DNA from: Inia geoffrensis
Lineage: Eukaryota > Chordata > Mammalia > Artiodactyla > Iniidae
Direction of reading: 5' to 3'
Length of the DNA stretch: 64,000 bases
Assembly (NCBI GenBank): GCA_036417435.1
Contig: CM070919.1
Location: 30,319,318 to 30,383,317, forward strand
Translations under genes and position numbers: made by a program
The notes under the pieces: model-generated
Databases searched by the model: none
What the model was told of the DNA's origin: nothing
The model's input: only the letters and a program-made list of their open reading frames with translations
Part shown: positions 22,001 through 32,879 of the stretch, in pieces
How positions within the stretch are numbered: position 1 is the first letter of the stretch
Layout of the letters: every line of letters starts with the position of its first letter

Positions 22001-22842
22001 CACCTCCTAGAGTAATGGAAATAAAAGCAAAAATAAACAAATGGGACCTAATGAAACTTCAAAGCTTTTGCACAGCAAAGGAAACCATAAACAAGAAGAA
22101 AAGACAACCCTCAGAATGGAAGAAAATATTTGCAAATGAAGCAACTGACAGGACTAATCTCCAAAATTTACAAGCAGCTCATGCAGCTCAATAACAAAAA
22201 AACAACCCAATCCAAAAGTGGGCAGAAGACCTAAATAGACATTTCTCCAAATAAGATATACAGATTGCCAACAAACACATGAAAGAATGCTCAACATCAT
22301 TAATCATTAGAGAAATGCAAATCAAAACTACAATGAGATATCATCTCACACCGGTCAGAATGGCCATCATCAAAAAATCTAGAAACAATAAATGCTGGAG
22401 AGGGTGTGGAGAAAAGGGAACACTGTTGCACTGTTGGTGGGAATGTAAATTGATACAGCCACTATGGAGAACAGTATGGAGGCTCCTTAAAAAGCTAAAA
22501 ATAGAATTACCATACGACCCAGCAATCCCACTACTGGGCATATACCCTGAGAAAACCATAATTTAAGAAGAGTCATGTACCAAAATGTTTACTGCAGCTC
22601 TATTTACAATAGCCAGGACATGGAACCAAACTAAGTGTCCATCAACAGATGAATGGATAAAGATGTGGCACATATATACAATGGAGTATTACTCAGCCAT
22701 AAAAAGAAACAAAACTGAGTTATTTGTAATGAGGTGGATCGACCTAGAGTCTGTCATACAGATTGAAGTAAGTCAGAAAGAGAAAAACAAATACCATATG
22801 CTAACACATATATATGGAATCCAAGCAAAAAGAAAGTCGTGA
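19031..22842 (+). pseudogene. L1 ORF2 (endonuclease / reverse transcriptase), multiply broken
   Basis: ORF2 makes the nick and reverse-transcribes L1 RNA at the target. The ATG at 19031 opens the AP-endonuclease domain (TLNVNGLNAATKRHRLTEW, CCLQETH active-site blocks). The frame is lost by 19408, and the GDF-N-T block near 19461 has an extra T. Further segments are 19547-20047 (end of endonuclease, SNHN block), 20248-20619 (start of RT, SPGPDAFTG), 20752-20970 ([13 protein letters not shown] motif), 20967-21389 (FADDM catalytic motif at 21114-21128), 21376-21790, 21814-22194, 22279-22566 ([18 protein letters not shown] cysteine motif) and 22585-22842. At least eight breaks make it dead. Confidence 0.92.
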
Positions 22843-23196
22843 AGAACCTAGGGGTAAGACAGCAATAAAGACACAGACCTACTAGAGCATGGACTTGAGA
22901 ATATGGGGAGGGGGAAGGGTAAGCTGTGACAAAGTGAGAGAGTGGCATGGACATATATACACTGCCAAATGTAAAACAGATAGCTAGTGGGAAGTAACCG
23001 CATAGCACAGGGAGATCAGCTAGGTGGTTTGTGACCACCTAGAGGGGTAGATAGGAAGGGTGGGAGGAAGGGAGACGCAAAAGGGAAGAGATATGGGAAT
23101 ATATGAATATGTGTAACTGATTCACTTTGTTATAAGGCAGAAACTAACACACCATTGTAAAGCAATTATACTCCAATAAAGATGTTAAAAAAAAAG
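22843..23196 (+). other. 3'UTR of L1 copy 1
   Basis: It runs from the ORF2 end to the AATAAAGATGT terminus and a short A-tail. The G-rich block at 23043-23075 corresponds to the G-tract of the other young-type L1s but is interrupted by A substitutions, so it is less able to form a G-quadruplex. Confidence 0.85.
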
Positions 23197-23206
23197 AAGT
23201 AACTCT

Positions 23207-23515
23207 GAAAGCTTAAGGAGGAAAAAAGAAATAAAAATAATACTAGACTTGAAAAGGGAAACACTCACACACACATATACACAACTCTAACTTTTCAAAT
23301 TTGAAGTATTTTGAAAACTTTTATGAAATTGATAATAAACAACTGATAGAAAACCAGAGAAAGTTGATCTAATATTATATTAGAAATGAGTAGACATAAT
23401 TCAGCAAAAATAGGCTGACACCAAAAATCAAAATCAAAAGTATAATAACAGTAGAGAATAGAATATAAGCAGGTGCCACACAAACCTCTATCTGTAAGAA
23501 AAAATAAAAGAGAGC
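23207..23515. other. Target DNA between L1s
   Basis: A/T-rich sequence flanking the copy-1 insertion. No clear repeat family or gene is seen. A short (CA)-rich patch lies near 23263-23284. Confidence 0.4.
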
Positions 23516-24262
23516 CACTGGAGAAGGTGTGGAGAAAAGGGAACCCTCCTCCACTGTTGGTGGGAATGTAAGGTGGTGCAGCCACTGTGGAAAACAGTGT
23601 GGAGGTTCCTCAGAAAACTAAAAATAGAATTACCATATGATATAGCAATCCCACTCCTGGGCATATACTTGGACAAAACTATAATTCAGAAAGATGCATG
23701 CAACCCTATATTCATAGCAGCACTATTTACAATAGCCAAGACATGGAAGCAGCCTAAATGTCCATTGACAGATGAGTGGATAAAGAAGATGTGGTACATA
23801 TATACAATGGAAGAGTACTCAGCCATAAAAATAATGAAATAATGGCATTTACAGCAATGTGGATACAAGTAGAGATTATCATAGTAAGGGAAGTACATCA
23901 GAAAGAGAAAGACAAGTACCATATATCACTTGTATGTGGAATCTACAATATGGCACAAATGAACCTATCTATGAAACAGAAACAGAATCACAGACATAGA
24001 AAACAGACTTGTTGCCAAGGGGGAGGGGAGGAGAGGGAGGGATGGAGTGGGAGTTTGGGATTAGCAGATACAACTAGTATATATAGGATGGATAAACAAC
24101 AAGATCCTACTGTAAAGCACAGGGAAACTATATCCAATCTCCTGGGATAAACCATAATGGAAAAGAATATTTAAAAAAAGAATGTATATATGTGTAAAAC
24201 TGAGTCACTTTGCTGTACAGCAGAGATCGGCACAATACTGTAAATATACTTCAATTTTTAAA
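23516..24262 (+). mobile_element. L1 3' end, intermediate age
   Basis: Starts within the ORF2 C-terminus (GGTGTGGAGAAAAGGGAACC), passes the 'agccactgtgg' and 'gcaatcccactcctgggcat' blocks and ends at TACTTCAATTTTTAAAAAAA. The 3'UTR differs from the three young-type L1s (TGGCACAAATGAACC type), so it is another subfamily. A frame of 89 codons at 23573 is a remnant of ORF2. Confidence 0.85.
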
Positions 24263-24270
24263 AAAAGATA

Positions 24271-24480
24271 GGGAGCTTCCCTGGTGGCGCAGTGGTTGAG
24301 AGTCCGCCTGCCGATGCGGGGGACGCGGGTTCGTGCCCCGGTCCGGGAAGATCCCACGTGCCGCGGAGCGGCTGGGCCCGTGAGCCATGGCCGCTGAGCC
24401 TGTGCGTCCGGAGCCTGTGCTCCGCAAGGGGAGAGGCCACAGCAGTGAGAGGCCCGCGTACCGCAAAACAAATAAATAAA
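24271..24480 (+). mobile_element. CHR-2-type SINE, CpG-rich
   Basis: A CHR-2 copy very close to the apparent consensus, with many intact CpGs (GATGCGGGGGACGCGGGTTCG, CGCGGAGCGG). Its tail is AAACAAATAAATAAA rather than pure A. It directly follows an L1 3' end. I cannot see a convincing target-site duplication. Confidence 0.92.
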
Positions 24481-24983
24481 GCCGATACAGGTTAATCTCA
24501 GACATATGTTTTACTTGCCTACAATTTGGCGGGGGCGGGGACTGTTCAGAAAGGAAAGACTGCACAGGTAAGGAGGAAAATAGGACAGTCTCAGTCATCA
24601 AACATTTCTTACTAATTGCTGGTGGGAATGCAAACTGGTACAGCCACTTTGATAGACAATTTGGCCATTTCTTATAAAGCTGAATATACTCTTATGACAT
24701 AAACCAGCAATTACGCTCCTCAGTGTTGACCCAGAGGAACTGAAAATTATGTCCACACCAAAACCCGCATGCAGATGTTTATAGCAGCTTTATTCATATT
24801 TGCCAAAATATGGAAACAACCAAAATGTACTTCAGTAGGTGAATGACTAAACTACAAGTAAATGCAGACAATGGAATATTATTCAGCACTGAAAAGAAAT
24901 GAGATATCAAGCCACAAAAAGGGAGGAACATTAAATGCTAATTTTTATGTGAAAGAAGGCTACATTCTGTATGATTCCAATAG

Positions 24984-25206
24984 AGTGGACCCTTGCATAA
25001 CAGGTTTGAATTCTGAGGATCCACTTATACACGGAAATTTTTTTTTCACTAAATACGGATGATAGTACTACACAATCTGCAGTTGCTTGAATCTGCAGAT
25101 GTGGAACGGCAGACATGGAGAGCTGACTGTAATATTATACGTGAAGTTTTGACTGCATGGATGGTCATTGCCCCCAAGCCCCACATCGTCCAAGGGTCAG
25201 CTGTAT
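24984..25206 (+). mobile_element. Tigger/TcMar MITE (MER2-like)
   Basis: Ends GTGGACCCTTGCATAACAGG and CCAAGGGTCAGCTGTAT form diverged inverted repeats. The body contains TTGAATTCTGAGGATCCACTTATACACGG, GTACTACACAATCTGCAGTTG and GAATCTGCAGATGTGGAACGGC, the standard order for the MER2-type Tigger derivative. No transposase is encoded; mobilisation in trans by a pogo-like transposase is established for the class. Confidence 0.75.
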
Positions 25207-25425
25207 ATCGCCTTCTAGAAAAAGCAAAACTATGGAGACAGTGAAAAGATTAGTGGTTGCCAAAATATAAAAAATATTTTTAAAAAGATTAGTGGTTGCC
25301 AGGAGTTGGGGAGAGGAAGGGTGAATAAGCGGGGTACAGAGAATTGTTAGAGCAGAGAAAATACTCTATGACACCATGTTGATGAATACATTTCACTATA
25401 CATTTGTTTAAACCCACAGAATGTA

Positions 25426-25505
25426 TTGAGTTGGCCAGAAAGTTCGTTCTGGTTTCTCCGTAACATCTTACGGAAAAACCTGAACGAACTTTTTGGACAA
25501 CCCAA
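25426..25505. mobile_element. 80-bp mariner MITE, near-perfect hairpin
   Basis: The element is an almost complete palindrome: left arm TTGAGTTGGCCAGAAAGTTC, right arm ending GAACTTTTTGGACAACCCAA, meeting at CTCCGTAA...TTACGG. It is flanked by TA dinucleotides (25424-25425 and 25506-25507), the mariner target duplication. It matches the cetartiodactyl mariner family (TTGGGTTGGCCAAAAAGTTC ends). In cattle, hairpins from this family are the recorded source of the miR-2284/2285 microRNAs. Whether this copy is transcribed and processed is unknown. Confidence 0.85.
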
Positions 25506-26149
25506 TACAACACCAAGAGTGAACCCTAGTGTAAACGATGGACTTGTGTGATTATGACGTGTCAATATAGGTTCATCGGTTGTAACCAATGTACCATCTG
25601 ATGCAGGATGTTGATAATGGGGAGGCTGTGTACTTCAGGGGACACACAGGAAACCTCCATACCTTTCAGTCTTATGGTGAACCTTAAAGTCCTCTAGAAA
25701 GAAAACAAAAACAGTATACGTTTTACTTCAAGATAGCAATGTAGAAGGGCCCCGAATGCACTTCCTGCCACCAGACACATCAAATCTACTGCTACCTACG
25801 GGACAATTTCATGTGAAAGAAACCCCGAAACTACATAAGTGACTCCTACCCACCAGGTGAATGAGAGGGGAAAAACACATCCAATCGGTAGGACGGGCTG
25901 AGACACAGTCTCACCATAAACCCCGCTCTCTGTGCAGCGACCCACAGTTGGGAGGAAACTCACAACCCTTCTCCCTGACGAGTGAAACGTTTGCACCCCA
26001 CATCCGGAACTGCAGCTTTTAACACCTGCCCCTGAGAGAGAAAACCACCAAACATCAAGCTTTAAAAGCCAGTGGGGCTTGTGTCCCCAAGACCCACAAG
26101 TCTATAGAGGTCTGAGAAACACTTCCTGAAAGGCTTATACACAAAGACT

Positions 26150-27340
26150 CAGACCCCGGTGAGCAGAGCAGAGCAGAGGCAGCCGACTGAAAAGCACCCA
26201 GTCTTCCTGTGACAGAGGCCTATTTGCTTACAGGACACTTTGGCCCGCAGGGCAGACCTCCACTTTAACTCACATCCAAGAGTCTGACTGAAATACTCAC
26301 TGAAGAGTATTGGGGGCTGGGGGGGCACCAACTTCCTGACGCCCCTGATCTCCCTCTGCCTCACTCCAGGTTGCTGGTACCTTCCAGAATGGAGTGTGTG
26401 CACTGCACACTTCCGGTGCCCCAGCCCAGGGGTTGCCCCCTGACCTCCTGCTTCTGGTGGCCAGCAGGGCAACATTCACAGGTCCCCCAGGGCTATAACA
26501 GTGGAGAAACCACTCTTAACCGGCTACACCCAGGGTACAACAGAGTGGCAGCTGACTGAAAAATGGAGTCTTCCTGCAAAAGAGGCCTGTTAGCTTATTT
26601 TCAAAGCTGGGGCTGGATGGGTAGGCCTCTAATTAAAATCACATTTTAGAGCAGGCTGTAATCCTCTCTTCAGAGGCCCTGGATGGCAGGCACTACATCT
26701 GCGCTCTCCCTCTGCTTTATTCAAGGTCATTGGTACCTCCCAAAAGAGAGTTCTTGCATTTATCTAGCACCCTGGGTTTTATGTCTGGTGCCTCGGTTTT
26801 TGTGGCCACCCAGTGAGATGCCCCTTGATCACCTGGCTCTGGTAGCCAGTGGGGTTATATTTGCTGGTCCCATAGGACTGTAACAAATGGAGAAATGGTT
26901 CTAAACCAACCATCACCCCCAGGGCACAGTGCAGAGATAAGCAGACAGAAACATACTAGGCATTCTGTGAAAGAGGCCCCTTAGCTTATCTTTACAGCTG
27001 TGGCTTGAGGGCCAGGATCCTAATTAAACACACATCCAGGGCTCTTCCGTAATTCTCTCCAGACACCCAGAGAGGCAACGGCTGATTTCTCCTGGAATGG
27101 AACTTGTGTGTACATCTGGTGGCCCATTAGTTGTGGCTGCTGCCCAGAGGACACATCCCTTGATGGCTTAGATCTGGCTGCCAGTGGGGCTGGCATTCAC
27201 AAGTTCAACAAGACAATAGCAAAGAAAGAGATCTTAACTACTACCCCAGGGTTCAGTGCAAAGGGAGCAGATAGAGATGCCCGTATCCCAGTCTTCCCTT
27301 TGAAAGAGGTATATATACACATACTTTAAAAGCTGCTTCC
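26150..27340 (+). repeat. ~370-bp imperfect tandem units in old L1 5'UTR
   Basis: The landmark GTCTTCCTG-GA-AGAGGCC...AGCTTA recurs with GAGGCC/GAGGTA at 26215, 26582, 26973 and 27306 (spacings 367, 391 and 333). Each unit then carries a GGGCTGG/GGGCTTGAGGG block, a 'ctccctctgcctcactcca' type block, a 'ggccagcagggc' type block and CCCAGGG followed by CAGTGCAGAG. So the 5'UTR is at least three monomers and a partial one. Rodent L1s also have monomer-array promoters. Confidence 0.7.
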
Positions 27341-28589
27341 ATAGGGTCTGACTTCCAATCACCAAGAATCTTGGTGCTGACTGAGATCCTCCGCTTTGGG
27401 ATACTGACAGGTCTTAACACACCCTCAACTCCTGTGAGCCACTAATAATAAAGTAGGCTGCTTGAGCAATCACAAAGGTTTGAGTCACAACCAAGAGCTA
27501 AGGCAGGGTTGAATGATAAGACAGAGTCACCTCCTACAAAAGGATGCTCCTTCAAGAATGAGGGAGGTGGCTGAAAACTTCTCTGAACTGGGGAAGGAAA
27601 CAGACATCCAGATATAGGAAGCCTAGAGAGTTCCAAATAAGATGAACTTAAAGAGATGCCCACCAAGACACATTTTAATTAAATAGTCAAATGTTAAAGA
27701 CAAAGAGAGAATCTTAAAAGCAACTAAGAGAAAAACAACTTGTTACATACAAGGGAACCCCCATAAGACTATGAGCAGATTTCTCAGCAGAAACGTTGAA
27801 GACCAGAAGGAACAGGCATGGTATTCAAAGTGCTGAAAGAAAAAATTGCCAACCCAAAATACTCTACCTAGCAAAGTCATTCTTTGGAAACGAAGGAGGG
27901 ATAAAGAGTTTTCCAGACAAGCAAAAGCGAATGACTTCATCTCCACTAGACAGGGCTTACAAGAAAAGTTAAAGGGGCTTCTTTAAGCTGAAATGAGAGG
28001 CGCTAATTACTAACAGGAAAACGTATGAAAATATAAATCTCACTGGTAAAGGTAAAAATGTAGTAAAATTCAGAAGATCTAATGTTGTAAAAGTGGTGGG
28101 TTAATCACCTATAAAGCTCGTTTGAAGATTAAAGGACAAACGTAGTAGCTCTATTATAACTACAATTTGTCAAGGGATATACAATATAAAAAGATGCAAA
28201 TTGTGATATCAAAAACAAAAAGTGGGGAGGAGTAAAAATGTAGAGCATTAGAATGCTTTCAAACTAAACTTGATATCAGCTTAAAATATATTGTTATAAA
28301 CATAAGTTATTTTATGTAAGCCTCATGGTAACCAAAAAGAAAAACATACAGTAGATATATACATACATACATCCTTAAATCACAAAAGGAGAGAGCAAGA
28401 GAAGAAAGGATCTACAAAAGACCCAGGTGACAATTAACAAGATGGCAGTAAGTACATACCTATCTATAATTATTCTAAATGTAAACAGAATAAATTCTCC
28501 AATCAAAAATTGTAGAGTGGCTGAATGAATAAAAAACCAAGACGCATCTTTATACTGCCTACAAGAGACTCATTTTAATTGTAAGGATT

Positions 28590-28625
<36 letters not shown>
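28590..28625 (+). repeat. (AC)n microsatellite
   Basis: About 18 pure AC units within ORF2 of the old L1, likely length-variable. Confidence 0.95.
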
Positions 28626-28630
<5 letters not shown>

Positions 28631-28714
28631 TGAAGGGATGGAAAATGATATTCCATGCAAATGGAAACCAAAGAAACCTGGGGTAGCTGTACTTGTATTA
28701 GACAAAATAGATTT

Positions 28715-29041
28715 GATTTTAAATTTTTATTTATTTATTTTTGGCTGCGTTCGGTCTTCGTTGCTGCACACGGGCTTCCTCTAGTTGAGGCGAGCGGGGG
28801 CGACTCTTTGTGGCGAAGTGCGGGCTTCTCATTCCGTGGCTTCTCTTGTTGCGGAGCACGGGCTCTAGGCTCACGGGCTTCAGTAGCTGTGGCTCGTGGG
28901 CTCTAGAGCACAGGCTCAGTAGTTGTGGCACACGGGCTTACCTGCTCCACAGCATGTGGGACCTTCCTGGACCAGGGATAGAACCCATGTTCCCTGCATT
29001 GGCAGGCAGATTCCTAACCACTGTGCCACCAGGGAAGTCCC
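28715..29041 (-). mobile_element. CHR-1-type SINE, minus strand
   Basis: The complement reads from the tRNA-like head (here GCCACCAGGGAAGTCC at the right end) to an A-rich tail (TTTTATTTATTTATTT at the left). Duplications CAAAATAGATTT (28703-28714) and CAAAATAGACTT (29042-29053) flank it. It is one of only two minus-strand SINEs in the window. Confidence 0.92.
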
Positions 29042-32000
29042 CAAAATAGACTTTATAACAAAGATTATCTGTTGTAAAAAGAGTATTTATTATATAATGA
29101 TAAAGTAGCCAATCCAACAAGAGGATATAACATTGCAAATATTCATGCACCTAATATAGGAACACCTAAATATACAGAGAAAATATTAACAGACATAAAG
29201 GTAAAACTGACAGCAATACAATGATAGTGACGAACTTTAATACCCCACTTTCATCAATAGATAGATCATCCAGACAGAAAATCATTAAGAAAACTCTGGC
29301 CTTAAACATATTAGACCAGATGGACTTAACACACATATATAGAAAAATCCATCCAAAAGCAACAGAAACATATTTTTCTTAAGCGTACACAGAAAATTCT
29401 CCAGAGTGGATCACATGTTATGGTAAAAAAAGAAGTCTTAAGAAAACCGAAATCATATCAAGCATCTTTTCTGACCTCTATGGCAGAAACTAGAAATCAA
29501 TTACAAGAAGAAAACTGGAAAATTCACAAATATATGGAGATTAAAAAACTGCTAGTGAGTAACCAATGGATTAAACAAGAAATCAGAAAGAAATCAAAAA
29601 ATAATTCGAGACAAATGAAAATGGAAAAACAACATACCAACACTCACTGTATGCAGCAACAGCAGTTCTAAAAGTTCATAGTAATAAATGCCTACATTAA
29701 CAAACAAGAAAGATCTCAAATAAAACAGTTTTTTTACCACAAGAAACTAGAAAAAGGAGGACAAACAGCCCAATGTTAGAAGGAAGAAAATAGTATCGAT
29801 CTGAGCAGAAATAAATGAAATAGAGATGTAAAAGACAATAGAAAGGATCAATGCAACTAAGAGCTGGTTTTCTGGAAAGATAAAAAAAAAAAAATAGACA
29901 TTTAGCTATACTAAGAAAAAAAACCTCAAATAAAACTTAAATGAAAGAGGAGACATCACAACTGACACCACAAAATACAAAGGATAAGAGACTACTCTGA
30001 ACAATTATATGCTAACAGATTAGACAACCTAAAAGAAAAGATAAATTCCTAGAAATATACTATCTACCAAGACTGAATTAGGAATAAACAGATAACAGTC
30101 TGATTACTAGTAAAGGAGACTGAATCAATAATTTAAAACCTCCCAACAAACAAAAGTTCAGAACCAGAAGGCTTCACTGGGGGATTCTATCAAATATTTT
30201 AAGAATTAATAGCAATCCTTCTCAAAACTCTTTCAAAAATGACAAGAGGAACAATTCCAAATTCATTTTACAGGCCAGCATTATTCTGATAACAAAAGTA
30301 GACAAGGACAATACAAGAAAATTACAGACCAATATCCCTGATGAATACAGATGCAAAAATCCTCAAGAAAATAATAGCAAACTGAATTCAACAATACATT
30401 TAAAAGATCATATACCATGATCAAGTGGCATTTATTCCAGGTATGCAAGAATTGTTCAACAATCCATAAAATCAATGCGATGCACAACATTAACAAAATA
30501 AAGGATAAAAACCATGTGATTATATCAATAGATGTAGAAAAAGCATTTGAAAAATTCTTCATTCATATTAAAAATTCTTAACAAAATGGGTATAGAGACA
30601 AGTTACCTCAACAAAATAAATGCCATATATGACAAGCCTACAGCTAACATTATATTCAATGGTGAAAAATTGAAAGCATTTTCTCTACAATCAGGAACAA
30701 CACAATGATGTCCACTTTCACCACTTCAACATGGTATTAGAAATCTTTGTCAGAGCAATTAGGCAAGAAAAGGATATAAAAGGCATCTAAATGGGACAGG
30801 AAGCAGTAAAACTGTCACTATTTGCAGATGACATATTATATGGAGAAAACCTTAAAGGCTTCATCAAATAAACATTAGAACTAATAAACAAATTTCAGTA
30901 AAGTTGCAGGATATAAAATCAATGTACAAAAATCAGTTGCATTTCTATACACTAATAGTGAACTATCAGAAAGAGAATTTAGGACAACAATCCCATTTAC
31001 AATTGCATCAAAAAGAATAAAATATCTAGAAATAAATTTAACCAAGACACAAATAAATGGAAAGATATTCCATGCTCATGTGTTAGAAAAATATTGTTAA
31101 AATGTCCATACTACCTGAAAGCAATCTACAGATTAATACATTCCCAATCAAAATTTCAATGGCATTTACACAGAAGTAAAACAAACAATTCTAAAATTTG
31201 TATGAAACCACAAAAGACCGCAAATAGCCAAAGCAATCTTGAGAAAGAACAAAGGTGGAGGCTTCATGCTCCCTGACTTCAACTATATTACAAAGCTATA
31301 GTAATCAAAACAGTATGATATTGTCATAAAAACAGACACGTAAATCTACAGAATAGAGAGCCTAGAAATAAACCTTCATGTACATGGTCAATTAATTTAC
31401 AACAAAGGAGCCAAGAATATACAATGGGGAAAGGATAGTATTTTCAATAAATGGTGTTGGAAAAACTGGACAGCCACACGCCAAAGAATAAAACTGGACC
31501 ACTACCTTACAACACACAGAAAAATGGATTAGACTTGAATGTAAGGCCTGAACCTATAAAGCTCCTAGAAGAAAACATAGGACATAGCTCCTTGACATTG
31601 GTCTTGGTGATGATTTTTTGGATAAGACACCAAAAGCAAAGGCAAGAAAAACAAACAAAAAACCCAAGTGAAAACTACATCAAACTAAATAATTTCTGCA
31701 CAGCAAAGGAAACCATCAGCAAAATGAAAAGGCAAAATTCTGAATAAGAGAAAATATTTGCAAATTATATGTCTGATAATGGGTTAATATCCAAAACCAC
31801 AAAGAAGTCATATAACTCAACAACAACAAAAAAATTAAAATTAAAAAAATCTAATTAAAAAATGGGGAGAGCATCTGAATAGACAATTTTTTCTCAAGAA
31901 GACATACAATTAACCAATGGTACCTGAAAAGGTGCTCAACATCACTAAACAACAGGGAAATGGAAGATCAAAACCACAATGAGATCACCTCACATCTGCT

Positions 32001-32879
32001 AGAATGGGTATTATAAAAAAGACAAGAGATAACAGTTTACTAGGAAAGATGTGGAGAAAGCAGAAGACTTGTGCACTCTTTGTGGGAATGTATGTTGGTG
32101 CAGCCACTATGGAAAAGAGTATGGAGGTTCCTCAAAAAATTTTAAATATAACTATCATATGATCCAGCAATTCTACTTCTTGGTATTTATCTGAAGTAAA
32201 TAAAAACACTACCTCAAAAAAGATATCTTCAAACCTGTGTTCACTGCAGCATTATTTACAATAATGAAGACATGGAAACAACCTAAGTATCCACTGATGG
32301 ATAAAGAAAATGTGATAATGTGATCCACACCCATACCCACACCCACACTGGAATATTATTCAGCCGTAAAACAGGAAATCCTGACATTTGAGACAACACA
32401 GATAGACTTTTAGTGCCTTATTCTAAGGGAAATAAGTCAGACAGAGAAAGCCAAAAAACTGTATTATCTTGCTTATACATGGATTCTACAAAAAACAAAC
32501 TCAGAGATAGAGAACAGTTTGGTGATGGCCAGAGGTGGGGGTGGGTAGTGGACAACATAGTTGAAGGCGGTCAAAAGGTACAAATTCCAGTGGTAAAATA
32601 ACTAAGTACTGGGGATGTAATATACAGCATAGTGACTACAGTTAATGTCACTGTATTGCATACTGGAAAGTTGCTAAGAGAATAAATCTTGAAAGTTCTC
32701 ATAAGAAAAAGTTATGTAACTACATGTGGTGATGGATGTTAACTAGAGCTGTAGTGATCATTTCACAATTATACATATATCAAATCAATACTGCACAGCT
32801 GAAACTATCATATGTCAATTATATCTCAATAAAAAGGAGAAAAATAATAAAGTAAAAACTTTTTCTAGTACCCCTCCGC

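Larger units (their letters stand above)
16076..23196 (+). mobile_element. Near full-length young-type L1 (copy 1)
   Basis: A ~7.1-kb L1 with 5'UTR (about 16076-18083), ORF1, a 58-bp inter-ORF spacer, ORF2, 3'UTR and a short A-tail. A perfect 10-bp target-site duplication, AAGTAACTCT, lies at 16066-16075 and 23197-23206, so the element is complete at both ends. The 5' end has a YY1-type site and a CpG-rich region. ORF1 carries one frameshift and ORF2 many, so it is not autonomous. Copies 2 and 3 in this window are close relatives. The extra T-rich 283 bp in its 5'UTR (17303-17585) is missing from copy 2. Confidence 0.95.
24612..25700 (+). mobile_element. Ancient L1 3' end with nested DNA transposons
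   Basis: ORF2 C-terminal blocks (GCTGGTGGGAATGCAAACTG, AATATGGAAACAACC) are followed by 'tgtatgattcca', then a 3'UTR with GTGTCAATATAGGTTCATCG and GATGTTGATAATGGGG. It is strongly diverged. It is interrupted by a Tigger-like MITE (24984-25206) and a mariner MITE (25426-25505). A 19-bp unit, AAAAGATTAGTGGTTGCCA, occurs twice (25244-25262, 25283-25301), a local tandem duplication. Confidence 0.75.
25740..32860 (+). mobile_element. Old L1 with 5'UTR, ORF1 and ORF2 remnants
   Basis: The 5' part (25740-27500) is an old-type L1 5'UTR built from imperfect tandem units. ORF1 C-terminal remnants lie at about 27550-27990 (AACTTCTCTGAACTGGGGAA, TACTCTACCTAGCAAAGTC). The inter-ORF block is at about 28080-28440. 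ORF2 runs from about 28440 and ends near 32600, followed by a 3'UTR with TATGTCAATTATATCTCAATA. A CHR-1 SINE (28715-29041) and an (AC)n array lie inside. No frame longer than about 100 codons survives. It is one of the few old L1s here that keeps a 5' end. Confidence 0.8.
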
